Below are positions 33,080 through 41,085 of a DNA stretch of 64,000 bases, piece after piece. The stretch is from JAIQFR01 sp041494445 (GTDB taxonomy: Bacteria > Acidobacteriota > Polarisedimenticolia > Polarisedimenticolales > JAIQFR01): the NCBI GenBank assembly GCA_041494445.1, contig JBGQAU010000004.1, positions 1 through 64,000 of the forward strand, in the 5' to 3' direction. The translations under genes were made by a program, and so were the position numbers. The number at the start of each line of letters is the position of its first letter. Within the stretch, counting starts at the first letter, position 1. Below the pieces are notes generated by a model. That model worked only from the letters and a program-made list of their open reading frames with translations, did not search any database and was not told the origin of the DNA.

Positions 33080-34450
33080 TTGAGATACATCCGAGTAGCT
33101 GTTCTCGTGATCGCCGCCGTGGCTCTCGCGGTCGTTCTCGCGCAGCCGGTGCGCGCCGAGGTATCGTTCGACTTCGCTTATTCCAATCTGAGCCAACACG
33201 GTTCCTGGCTCGTCTCGGCGCAGTACGGGCACGTCTGGCAGCCGAGGGAATACAACCGGGAGTGGAACCCCTACTACGACGGTCACTGGGTCTACACCGA
33301 CATGGGTTGGACGTGGGTCTCGGACTACGAGTGGGGAGCCATTCCCTATCACTACGGGACGTGGGTCGCCGATCCCGACGACGGATGGGTATGGATTCCG
33401 GGGAGCGTCTGGGCACCGTCCTGGGTCGTCTTCCGTACCGGTTCCGATTACATCGGCTGGGCCCCCGTGCCTCCGGGCTTCTCCGTGGGCATGTCGATCG
33501 ACTTCGGAGGGCCGTCGAGCTTCGTGTTCGTCTCTTCCCGCGACTTCCTCGCGCCGAGACTTCGCACGTCGATCATCCCCATGAATCGCACGAGCGTGTT
33601 CATGAACAACACGACCGTGGTGAACAACATCGTGGTTCAGAACAACGTCGTGGTCAATCGCGGCCCCGACTACAGGATCGTGGAGAGAGCCACCGGTCAC
33701 GCCATCCGTGAGCAACGCATCGAGAGCGTCGCCAGAGTGGCGCCGTTCGCGAACGTCAGCCGCGCTCAACTGGCCGTCGCCCCCGAAAGGGCAAGACAGG
33801 GCCTCCGGGTCGCCGAGCCGGTCCCCGCAAACCGTCCCCTCCCGGTCGCCGACAAGGGCGGGAACCGCCAGCGGAACACCTCGCCGGCCGACGCGTCGAG
33901 GCCCCTGAACGGGCGTGAAGCGGCCCGGCCGAACACTCAGGAACGGGCGACCGCGCCCGCGGCGGCGATGCCGAGCAGAGCCGCCGACGCCGCGCAGAAG
34001 GCGAACGCCAAGGCGAACGCGGATCGGAGTGCACAGGCGCAGCGGGACGCCAGCGTGAAGGCGGATCAGAGTGCAAGGACGCAGGCGAACGCCAAGGCGA
34101 ACGCGGACCGGAGTGCACAGGCGCAGCGTAACGCCAGCGTGAAGGCGGATCAGAGTGCAAGGACGCAGGCGAACTCCAAGGCGAACGCGGATCGGAGTGC
34201 ACAGGCGCAGCGTAACGCCAACGTGAAGGCGGCGCAGAGCGCGAACGCACAGGCGAACGCCAAGGCGAAGGCGGATCAGACCGCAAGGGCACAGGCGAAC
34301 CCCAAGGCGAACGCGCAGCAGAGCGCAAAGGCACAGGCGAACGCCAAGGCGAAGGCGGACGCGAAGGCCAAGAAGGACAACCCGGAAAAGAAGGATCAGA
34401 GCTCCGACAAGCCCCCCACCCCGGAGGCGAAGGAAGGATCCCATCAGTAG
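33080..34450 (+). CDS. DUF6600-type secreted protein with repeat tail
   Basis: A 456-residue exported protein. It begins at TTG 33080, preceded by a perfect AGGAGGT. After the signal peptide (IAAVALAVVLAQPVRA) come Trp/Tyr-rich segments (YYDGHWVYTDMGWTWVS, YHYGTWV, GWVWIPG), typical of YXWGXW/DUF6600 proteins, up to about residue 165. From about 285 the tail is made of repeated Ala/Lys/Asn/Gln-rich units such as KANADRSAQAQR, encoded by imperfect 60-69-bp direct repeats. The tail may be an extended wall or periplasm-spanning segment. Its function is unknown. Confidence 0.75.
   Translation: MRYIRVAVLVIAAVALAVVLAQPVRAEVSFDFAYSNLSQHGSWLVSAQYGHVWQPREYNREWNPYYDGHWVYTDMGWTWVSDYEWGAIPYHYGTWVADPDDGWVWIPGSVWAPSWVVFRTGSDYIGWAPVPPGFSVGMSIDFGGPSSFVFVSSRDFLAPRLRTSIIPMNRTSVFMNNTTVVNNIVVQNNVVVNRGPDYRIVERATGHAIREQRIESVARVAPFANVSRAQLAVAPERARQGLRVAEPVPANRPLPVADKGGNRQRNTSPADASRPLNGREAARPNTQERATAPAAAMPSRAADAAQKANAKANADRSAQAQRDASVKADQSARTQANAKANADRSAQAQRNASVKADQSARTQANSKANADRSAQAQRNANVKAAQSANAQANAKAKADQTARAQANPKANAQQSAKAQANAKAKADAKAKKDNPEKKDQSSDKPPTPEAKEGSHQ
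34000..34380 (+). repeat. Tandem direct repeats in the DUF6600 gene tail
   Basis: Units such as GCGAACGCCAAGGCGAACGC and GGATCAGAGTGCAAGGACGC recur with small changes, for example near 34000, 34085, 34160 and 34250. They encode Ala/Lys/Asn/Gln-rich repeats and are likely to vary in copy number. Confidence 0.7.
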
Positions 34451-34585
34451 ATAGCCGGCGGTGCTCGTCATCGGGCTCGTCGCGACGCCCGTGACGGGCT
34501 CGACGTCGTGCCTCAGGTTGCCCCAGCGGTAACGGGCACCGACGCAGAGGGTTTTCGCCTTCGGCTAACAAACTGGAGGATTTCG

Positions 34586-34819
34586 ATGAGACTGAAGACG
34601 GTAATCGCCGGCATCTTGATCGTTCTGGGCATCGTGGCGTTGGCCTACCAGGGCATCACGTACACCAGCATGGGAAGAGTTATCGATCTCGGCCCCATGC
34701 ACGTGACGAGCGAGGAAACCCACCATATCCCGCTGCCGCCGATCCTCGGAGTGATCGCGCTGGTCGGCGGGATCGTCCTGCTGGTCGTGGATCGGAGGCG
34801 TCTCGACCCCGCGGCGTAG
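34586..34819 (+). CDS. DUF3185-family membrane protein
   Basis: A 77-residue protein with two hydrophobic helices: LIVLGIVALAYQGITYT near the start and LPPILGVIALVGGIVLLVVD at the end, with a short VIDLGPMHVTSE loop between. This is the DUF3185 pattern. ATG 34586 follows CTGGAGG. It lies among stress-type genes; its role is unknown. Confidence 0.8.
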   Translation: MRLKTVIAGILIVLGIVALAYQGITYTSMGRVIDLGPMHVTSEETHHIPLPPILGVIALVGGIVLLVVDRRRLDPAA

Positions 34820-34929
34820 TGATGATGGGCAGACGAGCCCGAAGTTGGAGGAAGGCGTCTCGGGAGTGGTCCTCACGTAAGAGTGCAGAAGGAAGCTTGC
34901 TTTCCCCGCGAGCACGTCCACTCACCCAT

Positions 34930-34975
34930 GGTAGGGTTCTGCCCCATAGATGAGGGTCGGCGCGCGGCATACCCT
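34930..34975 (+). promoter_or_regulatory. GTAGGGT-type promoter 4 (before truncated SYLF gene)
   Basis: GTAGGGT-TCT-GCCCCAT (34931-34947), 22 bp, TACCCT (34970-34975). Ten bases further on begins a fragment of a SYLF gene without a start codon. The promoter is intact although its gene is not. Confidence 0.65.
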
Positions 34976-34985
34976 ATGCCGGTGT

Positions 34986-35171
34986 CTCGACGGCTCCGTC
35001 GTGAAACCGGACCAGGACGCCAACGCACGCCTGTATCGCGAGAAGACCTCCGGGAAGGAGATCCTGGTGGACTCAAAGCTCGCCGTCCCGGCTTCAGCGC
35101 GGCCCCTCGTGGATTCGATCCGCCGACACATGGCGGCCGCCGTCGCCAAGGAGAAAGCAGAGAAGAGGTGA
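34986..35171 (+). pseudogene. C-terminal fragment of a SYLF-domain gene
   Basis: The frame encodes LDGSVVKPDQDANARLYREK and continues to AAAVAKEKAEKR. It is nearly identical, in DNA and protein, to the last 61 residues of the intact SYLF protein at 39756-40472 (roughly 92% identical over 185 bp). The first three quarters of the gene are missing and no start codon is in frame after the promoter. A deletion joined promoter 4 to the gene's end. Confidence 0.8.
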
Positions 35172-35408
35172 GCGGGGTCCGCTGACCTCTCGCCTGTCGG
35201 CTCGCCTCCGGGACGTCCGGGAGCGAGCCGCAGTTTTTTCGCCGACGCTCCTCCCCCAGAGCCCAAAACCGATTCTCGGAAGGGGAAAGAGGAGCCATCA
35301 TGAAGACGACCGAGGTTCGGCAGGATCTCGCATGGCTTGCCTGGAGCCTTCCCGGTCTTGGTGTCCGCCAGGTGGGACACCATGGATTCATGACCCGAAC
35401 GAGTGGGC

Positions 35409-35454
35409 GGTAGGGTTACACCCCATGGAGGCGAGGAACGTCTCGACGTAGTGT
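35409..35454 (+). promoter_or_regulatory. GTAGGGT-type promoter 5 (truncated small genes)
   Basis: GTAGGGT-TAC-ACCCCAT (35410-35426), 22 bp, TAGTGT (35449-35454). The first ATG is 48 bp downstream. Confidence 0.7.
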
Positions 35455-35502
35455 CCGAGGTGAAAGGCGGTGCCTCGTGGGCTTCGCGAGAGGGAGAACG
35501 TC

Positions 35503-35568
35503 ATGTTGTGGACCGTGGCGGTGATCCTGTTGGTCTTGTGGCTTCTGGGTCTGAGGAGCCATCCATGA
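35503..35568 (+). pseudogene. Truncated lmo0937-like small membrane protein
   Basis: The frame encodes MLWTVAVILLVLWLLGL and then RSHP and a stop, 21 residues in all. The first 17 residues match the start of the intact homologue at 32828-32980; the second helix is missing. The stop overlaps the next ATG (ATGA). Confidence 0.7.
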
Positions 35569-35684
35569 ATCCCAGGATCGTCGTAGAAATTGTTCTCATC
35601 GCCCTGGGCGTCGTGGCGCGTGGCCCGAACAAGCGGCGTCTTCTCCCCGACCCCGAAGCAGCCAGGTCTCTGCACCGTCCGTGA
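35565..35684 (+). pseudogene. Truncated DUF3185-like fragment
   Basis: From ATG 35565 the frame encodes MNPRIVVEIVLIALGVVA, which matches the first helix of DUF3185 proteins (compare the gene at 34586), then turns into an unrelated basic tail (RGPNKRRLLPDP) and stops after 39 residues. It is a fusion of a gene start with non-coding sequence. Confidence 0.55.
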
Positions 35685-35693
35685 AGTGTCGCC

Positions 35694-38213
35694 ATGTCCA
35701 CGCAGATGCCGTTCCAGGGTCCTCCAGTTGATATCGCCGAAGAGCGCCGCCGGGGCCGGATCGGCGTGCAGGGCGGAGGAAGCCCCGGTAGACCCCGCGT
35801 CCAACCTCCCGAGGTCCCGCGCGCACCAGACTTGCGGCCCGACTCGTCCCGGCGGATCCTGCGCCACGGCGGCGATCGATTGCGCCCGGGACGGGAAGCT
35901 CCGATCGGCGCGGCCGTCTCGCGCCCGCAGTTCAGCGGTACCCTCGTGGCCGGTCGCCGGCGCTTCGCATGGCGGCGCCGCGCGGTGTGCCTCGTGGCCC
36001 CGCCTCTGGCGCTGCTCTTGCTCCTGGCGGCGGTCCTCGCCCACCGCGTCTACTTCGACCGGAGCGGCCTCCCCAACCTCGAGTCCTTCCTCCGTTTCGA
36101 GCCCCCCAGGATCGGTGAGATCTACGACGACCGGGGCAAGGTCCTGATCCAGCTGGCGCGGGAGTACCGCCGGGTCGTCTCCTACTACGAGGTGCCTCCC
36201 ATCCTGCGCGAGGCCATCCTGGCGGCCGAGGACAAGAACTTCTTCTCCCACTCCGGCGTGGATTACCGCGCGCTGCCACGGGTGGTCCAGAAAACAGCCA
36301 TGCATTCGCTGGCCGCATGGTGGAGGGGCGATGGGTTCCGGGTGCTCTTCCCCCAGGGTGGCTCGACGCTCACGCAACAGCTCGTCCGCAGCTACTTCCT
36401 CCAGGATCTGACGATCCGTGAGAACAGCGGTTTCCTCATCGGCCACGGACTGACGACGCGAGTCCTCTCAGCGGTCCTGGGTGTTCGAGTCACGAACAAA
36501 CTCTTTCGGAAGATGGAGGAGGTCCGCCTGTCGTTCTGGCTCGAGGAGGAGATGCGCCGGCGCTGCGGATCGCTCGACCAGGCCAAGCGCGAGATCTTCG
36601 CCCGCTACGCCAGCTTCATCTACCTGGGCAACGGTCGCTACGGATTCGCCGCCGCCTCGGAGTATTACTTCGGCAAGCCCCTGTCGAGCTACACCCCGGA
36701 GGACGCGGGGAAGGCGGCGCTGCTGGCGGGGATCAGCAAGTCGCCCAGGTCTTACGCTCCGGTGCCCGGCAATGCGCGGCCCCTGCGCCGCCGCAACGGG
36801 ATCCTGGCCCTCATGGCGGGCAACGGATGCATCTCCGAGGGCCTCGCGGCGCGCTGCCAGGCCGAGCCGATCCGCGTGGCGGAGCGCAGCCTGGTCAGGA
36901 CCGACGCTCCCGGCGCTATTGCGAACGTCCTCGAGGAGCTGAAGCAGCACGGCGGGAGCCGTTTCGGGATCGAGGACCTGCTTCAGGGGCGGATCTCGGT
37001 CCGCTCCACGGTGGACGGCCGGGTGCAGACCGTCGTGAACGAAGCCCTGGAGAACGGCCTGGCCCTCTACGAGAAGCGGCACCGCAAATCGAAGGGGTTG
37101 ATCCAGGGATCGGTGGTGGTGCTGCGCAACGCGGACGCGGCGATCCTCGCCGAAGCGGGCGGGCGACAGGTCTTCAAGGAACGCTCCACGCGGTACTCCG
37201 ACCTGAACCGCGTCACGGGCTCGTTACGGCAGCCGGGCTCCGCGTGGAAGCCGATCGTGTACCTGGCCGCATTCCGCCAGGGGCTCGACCTCGACACGGC
37301 AGTGCCCGACGAGCCCATCGAGGTCCCCCTGGGCGCCGATCGCGGTGTGAAGTGGATCGCGAACTACGACAACCAGTTCAAGGGCCTGATCCCGGTTCGC
37401 CAGGCCCTGGCCGAGTCCCGCAACGCCGTGGCCGTGTGGATCGCCCGCGAGATCGGCGTGGCCGAGGTGAACCGGACCGCCCGGCAGCTGGGCATCCGCA
37501 CTCCGCTGCAGCAGTACATCAGCACGGCGCTGGGTGCGTCGGAGGTGCGGCTGCTTGAGCTGGCGGGCGCCTATCGCGCCATGGCTTCAGGGGTCCTGCC
37601 GGAGCCCCACGTCATCGCCCGAGTAACCGACGCCTCCGGTGGTGTCGTGCTCTACGAGGCGCCCCGGACCGGGCCGGACATCGGCTCGGACGGGCCGAGC
37701 GCCGCCGAGCTGAGCCTGATCCAGGAGGGGCTGCGCGGGGTGGTCCGCCTGCCGGAAGGCACGGCCCACACCCTCGACAGCCTCGACTTCCCGATCCCGG
37801 TGATGGGCAAGACCGGGACGACGAGCGACTTCCGCGACGCGCTGTTCGTCGGATCCACGTACGGGCGGCAGGGGATCACGGTGGCGGTCCGCATCGGCTT
37901 CGACGACAACCGCGCGCTGGGCGAGAAGGAGACCGGGTCGCGCGCAGCGCTGCCGATCTTCCGCGAGATCATGCTCCGCCTTTACAAGGACCAGCTGGTG
38001 GGGCCCCTGCCGCAGTTTCCCTGCGAAATCGAGGCGCGGATCGACGAGTACCTGGCGACGCAGGCCGTGCGGGAGGCTTGGCGCGACGAGCGTCCACCGG
38101 CCCTCGAAGACGGACTGACCTTCCTGCCCCCGAAGATCTCGGCTTCCCGGACCCTCCTGCACCGCTCCACCTGCGACTCTTCGGAGACGGCTGCAGTCGC
38201 GTCGGTGCGCTGA
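35694..38213 (+). CDS. Class A penicillin-binding protein (PBP1-type)
   Basis: An 839-residue bifunctional peptidoglycan synthase. A single helix (about 100-118; LALLLLLAAVLAHRVYF) is followed by the GT51 glycosyltransferase (AAEDKNFFSHSGVDY and PQGGSTLTQQLVRSY) and a transpeptidase with the active-site Ser in GSAWKP, SRN in ESRNAVA and KTGT near residue 703. It polymerises and crosslinks the wall. The first about 80 residues are Arg/Pro-rich and may not be translated; GTG 35946 is an in-frame alternative that leaves a short basic tail before the helix. It follows the decayed small genes. Confidence 0.87.
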   Translation: MSTQMPFQGPPVDIAEERRRGRIGVQGGGSPGRPRVQPPEVPRAPDLRPDSSRRILRHGGDRLRPGREAPIGAAVSRPQFSGTLVAGRRRFAWRRRAVCLVAPPLALLLLLAAVLAHRVYFDRSGLPNLESFLRFEPPRIGEIYDDRGKVLIQLAREYRRVVSYYEVPPILREAILAAEDKNFFSHSGVDYRALPRVVQKTAMHSLAAWWRGDGFRVLFPQGGSTLTQQLVRSYFLQDLTIRENSGFLIGHGLTTRVLSAVLGVRVTNKLFRKMEEVRLSFWLEEEMRRRCGSLDQAKREIFARYASFIYLGNGRYGFAAASEYYFGKPLSSYTPEDAGKAALLAGISKSPRSYAPVPGNARPLRRRNGILALMAGNGCISEGLAARCQAEPIRVAERSLVRTDAPGAIANVLEELKQHGGSRFGIEDLLQGRISVRSTVDGRVQTVVNEALENGLALYEKRHRKSKGLIQGSVVVLRNADAAILAEAGGRQVFKERSTRYSDLNRVTGSLRQPGSAWKPIVYLAAFRQGLDLDTAVPDEPIEVPLGADRGVKWIANYDNQFKGLIPVRQALAESRNAVAVWIAREIGVAEVNRTARQLGIRTPLQQYISTALGASEVRLLELAGAYRAMASGVLPEPHVIARVTDASGGVVLYEAPRTGPDIGSDGPSAAELSLIQEGLRGVVRLPEGTAHTLDSLDFPIPVMGKTGTTSDFRDALFVGSTYGRQGITVAVRIGFDDNRALGEKETGSRAALPIFREIMLRLYKDQLVGPLPQFPCEIEARIDEYLATQAVREAWRDERPPALEDGLTFLPPKISASRTLLHRSTCDSSETAAVASVR

Positions 38214-38299
38214 GCCGCCGTGAGGATGTTCCTGCCGATCGATTCAGAGACCGTGGGGTCGCCGGCGCTACGTTCGCACCCGCACTCTCCGATCCCGTC

Positions 38300-38345
38300 G
38301 GTAGGGTTACACCCCATATACGGATCGACGCCGGCGACAAACAAT
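38300..38345 (+). promoter_or_regulatory. GTAGGGT-type promoter 6 (kinase N-terminal fragment)
   Basis: GTAGGGT-TAC-ACCCCAT (38301-38317), 22 bp, AACAAT (38340-38345), the weakest -10 match of the set together with promoter 2. A GTG start follows 42 bp later. Confidence 0.6.
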
Positions 38346-38387
38346 GATGACGTTCGTCTGCAACTGAAACCGTCGTCGAGGTGACCC

Positions 38388-38621
38388 GTGAGTTCTGGAT
38401 CCGCGCATAAGTTGTCCGGGTGGTCCCAGGGCTCCCCAGCGGTCCCGCCAGAGCCCGTGGCGCACGAGCCACGAGCGAGCTTCCGGCCGGTCGAGAGACC
38501 CGGCCGCCGAGCGGTTGCAGCCGGTCTCGACAGGCTGGATTTGGCCGAGAGTCACGAGCAAACGCGCAGGAGTGCCCCGCGTAGGCGTGAACGCCTGCTT
38601 TTCGAACAACATTACGAATAA
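38388..38621 (+). pseudogene. Degraded copy of the kinase RsbU-like N-terminal domain
   Basis: A 77-residue frame from GTG 38388 (after GAGGTGA) starts MSSGSAHKLSG and contains SFRPVERPGRRAVAAGLDRL and DLAESHEQ. These align with MSSGSKGSASG, SLRPAENLGREALALGLDTL and DLISIHEQ of the histidine kinase at 31398-32573. The kinase core is missing and several helix positions are changed. It is either a decaying paralogue or a free-standing signal-binding domain. Confidence 0.6.
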
Positions 38622-38660
38622 CTCCGCGCCGAGTGCGTGGAGCCTGAGGGGAAAACGAAG

Positions 38661-39389
38661 ATGCGAAAACACAACGGTCTGGGCGTGTCAGCCACGGTCA
38701 TCCCATTGCTGCTGACCGGTCTTCTCGCAGCATGCGGCGGTTCTTCCGGCGGCGGCGTTCTGAACCCGCCGTTTGGCCACGGTGGCGGGCAACCCGTGAG
38801 CCTCGGCACGGCCTCCGCTTTCGGCGTCCTGGCCGGCCAATCGGTCACGAACAGCGGAGCGACGACGATCACTGGGGATCTCGGAATCTGGCCGGGCAAC
38901 ACGCTGACGGGAGCTCCATCGGTAACCGGGGCGACCCACCTCGGCGATGCGACCGCACAGAGTGCTCAGTCCGCCTTGACGGCTGCGTACAACGACGCCG
39001 CCGGACGAGCCGCAGGGAGCACGATCGCGGGCGATCTCGGTGGCCGGACCCTGGCCCCTGGCGTGTACAAGTCCACGTCAACGCTCGAGATTACCTCGGC
39101 GGACGTCACGCTCAATGCCGGGGGCAATTCGAGCGCGGTATTCGTCTTCCAGATCGCCTCCTCGCTCACGGTGGGCGTCGGTCGCCGAGTCATCCTGAGC
39201 GGCGGCGCACAGCCTTCCCAGATAACCTGGCAGGTCGGTAGCTCCGCGACGCTCGGAACGAATTCCAGTGTCTCGGGGAATATTCTCGCTTTGACAACGG
39301 TCTCGATGGGTACCGGCGCAACGCTGGACGGACGAGCGATGGCGCGGAACGGCTCGGTGACGCTCCTGGCCAATACGATCACCCCGTGA
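38661..39389 (+). CDS. DUF3494 (ice-binding-like) lipoprotein
   Basis: A 242-residue protein with a lipoprotein signal (PLLLTGLLAACGG; lipobox LLAAC). The body is a DUF3494/ice-binding-like beta-solenoid: SAFGVLAGQSVTNSGATTIT, GDLGIWPG, LAPGVYKS and AVFVFQIASSL are hallmark segments. Members bind ice or act as surface adhesins. ATG 38661 follows GAGGGG. It follows the kinase fragment and may be transcribed from promoter 6. Confidence 0.82.
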   Translation: MRKHNGLGVSATVIPLLLTGLLAACGGSSGGGVLNPPFGHGGGQPVSLGTASAFGVLAGQSVTNSGATTITGDLGIWPGNTLTGAPSVTGATHLGDATAQSAQSALTAAYNDAAGRAAGSTIAGDLGGRTLAPGVYKSTSTLEITSADVTLNAGGNSSAVFVFQIASSLTVGVGRRVILSGGAQPSQITWQVGSSATLGTNSSVSGNILALTTVSMGTGATLDGRAMARNGSVTLLANTITP

Positions 39390-39755
39390 CGCGAAAGGCG
39401 TGCGCCGAGCGCTCACGCGAGGCGTTGGCGAGTTCCGATGGGCGCTCCTCACCGGCGCCGTCGCACTCGCCCTCGTGACGCCGCGCGCGGCGCCTCGGGG
39501 CGGGACTGGCTCACCTCCCGTGGCGGCGACGAGCGACGGGGACAGCGCTGGCGGAAAACCTGGAGGTCCCTCGGTAGGGTTTTGCCCCATGGATATGGGC
39601 CCACCCACGGAATAGCATCGCTCTCGAGTCAGAAGACAGCTGGTTCCGGATCTCGCGCGGTCTTGCTCCCATCGCTTCCGTAATCCTTGTGCGGGCGCGG
39701 TGCGGGATCCGAGGCAAAGCACCACCAACAAGGAAGAAAGGAAAGGCACCAAGCC
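39390..39755. other. Intergenic stretch with promoter 7
   Basis: 366 bp without a gene. It holds one GTAGGGT-type promoter (39573-39618) and a 137-base leader before the SYLF gene. Nothing else was recognised. Confidence 0.5.
39573..39618 (+). promoter_or_regulatory. GTAGGGT-type promoter 7 (SYLF gene)
   Basis: GTAGGGT-TTT-GCCCCAT (39574-39590), 22 bp, TAGCAT (39613-39618). The SYLF start codon is 137 bp downstream, the longest leader of the set. Confidence 0.7.
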
Positions 39756-40472
39756 ATGCGGACCCGATTCATCGCGATTCCGCTCGTACTCTTTCTGGCC
39801 CTCTCCGCGGCGGCCTCGACCGGGCTGACCAAGAAGGACAGGACGACACTGCACGAGGCCGTGGTGGTCCTCGACGCCCTCACGAGCGCCCCTGACAAGG
39901 GCATCCCGCAGGAGCTCCTCGCGAAGGCCGACTGCATCCTGATCTTTCCCTCCGTGACCAAGGCTGCCTTCGTCGTGGGGGGCAAGGGCGGTCACGGCGT
40001 CGCTTCGTGCCGCCAGCCCGACGGCAGCATGGGCTCCGCGGCGTTCTACACGGTCGGGGGTGCGAGCGTCGGCTTCCAGATCGGCGGGCAGTCGGCCGAT
40101 GTCGTGATGCTCATCATGAACAAGAATGGGGTCGACCACCTCCTCGCGGACCGCTTCACAATCGGCGGCGAGGCCACCGCCACGGCCGGCCCTGTGGGAC
40201 GCACGGCCCAGGCGGCGACGGACGCGCAGATGCACGCGCAGATCCTGTCCTGGTCCCGTTCGCGCGGCCTCTTCGTCGGCGCGGCCCTCGACGGTTCGGT
40301 CGTGAAGCCGAACCAGGACGCCAACGCACGCCTGTATGGCGAGAAGACCTCCGGGAAGGAGATCCTGGTGGACTCAAAGCTCGCCGTCCCGGCCTCGGCC
40401 CGGCCCCTCGTGGATTCGATCCGCAAGCACATGGCGGCCGCCGCCGCCCACGAGAAGGCAGAGAAGAAGTGA
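39756..40472 (+). CDS. SYLF-domain lipid-binding protein, secreted
   Basis: A 238-residue exported protein with signal peptide (AIPLVLFLALSAAAS). It has the SYLF/Ysc84-type domain: KADCILIFPSVTKAAFVVGG, GAASVGFQIGGQS-like and LMNK-like strands, and SRSRGLFVGAALDGSVV. Such domains bind phosphoinositides or other lipids in eukaryotes; bacterial roles are unclear. ATG 39756 follows an AAGGAAAGG. Its last quarter is duplicated at 34986-35171. Confidence 0.82.
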   Translation: MRTRFIAIPLVLFLALSAAASTGLTKKDRTTLHEAVVVLDALTSAPDKGIPQELLAKADCILIFPSVTKAAFVVGGKGGHGVASCRQPDGSMGSAAFYTVGGASVGFQIGGQSADVVMLIMNKNGVDHLLADRFTIGGEATATAGPVGRTAQAATDAQMHAQILSWSRSRGLFVGAALDGSVVKPNQDANARLYGEKTSGKEILVDSKLAVPASARPLVDSIRKHMAAAAAHEKAEKK

Positions 40473-40612
40473 GCGGAGCCCGGTGCCCCCTTCGACCCAA
40501 GAAGAGCAGATGCGGCTTCCACCCGCTCTCGACCGCCACTAGATCGAGAAGCATGTTCGCAGTTCCCGGAGCGCTTCTTTCGGAGCGCTCACTTCACACG
40601 CAGGAGACTTCA

Positions 40613-41017
40613 ATGAGAAAGATCGTATGGCTCGCAGCATTCGCAGTCATCCTCTCCACGTTGGCCATCGCGGGCCCCCAGGTCGCGGTCCTCGACGGCA
40701 CGAGCTGGAAGGTCGAGGTGAAGCCGGACTCCATGGCCAAGGACAAGGGAGAGAAAGAGTTCAAGGAGACCATGACGTTCGCGGATGGCAAAATTTCCTT
40801 GAGCGCTCCGAAAGTCGGTTTCGAGGCTTCGCCCTACACCGTATCGAAAACCGGCGAGAAGAACTGGACCTTCAAGGCGGAGCGGACTAGCGAGGGCGAA
40901 GGCAGCTCGGTCTGGACAGGAACCGTTCACGGCAACGACGTCGAAGGCAAGTTGATCTGGACGAAGAACGACGGAGCCGTTCTGACCTACACCTTCAAGG
41001 GTCACAAGCTCGATTGA
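40613..41017 (+). CDS. Small secreted protein of unknown function
   Basis: A 134-residue exported protein with signal peptide (WLAAFAVILSTLAIAG). The mature part (VLDGTSWKVEVKPDSMAK, FADGKISLSAPKVGFEAS, GTVHGNDVEGKLIW) looks like a small beta-barrel. The family is not recognised with certainty. ATG 40613 follows CAGGAGA. It lies 140 bp after the SYLF gene and could be co-transcribed; the gap contains a 7-bp hairpin (GAGCGCT/AGCGCTC). Confidence 0.6.
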   Translation: MRKIVWLAAFAVILSTLAIAGPQVAVLDGTSWKVEVKPDSMAKDKGEKEFKETMTFADGKISLSAPKVGFEASPYTVSKTGEKNWTFKAERTSEGEGSSVWTGTVHGNDVEGKLIWTKNDGAVLTYTFKGHKLD

Positions 41018-41085
41018 GCCAGTCTTGAACCTGAGGATGGCTCCCCCGGTCTCTCGGCCCGGGGAGCTTGCTCCGGGCCCGCGCC

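Noticed and set aside
34950..35171. A complete small gene starting at ATG 34950
   Set aside because: The ATG lies inside the promoter spacer, upstream of the expected transcription start; only the part from 34986 has homology.
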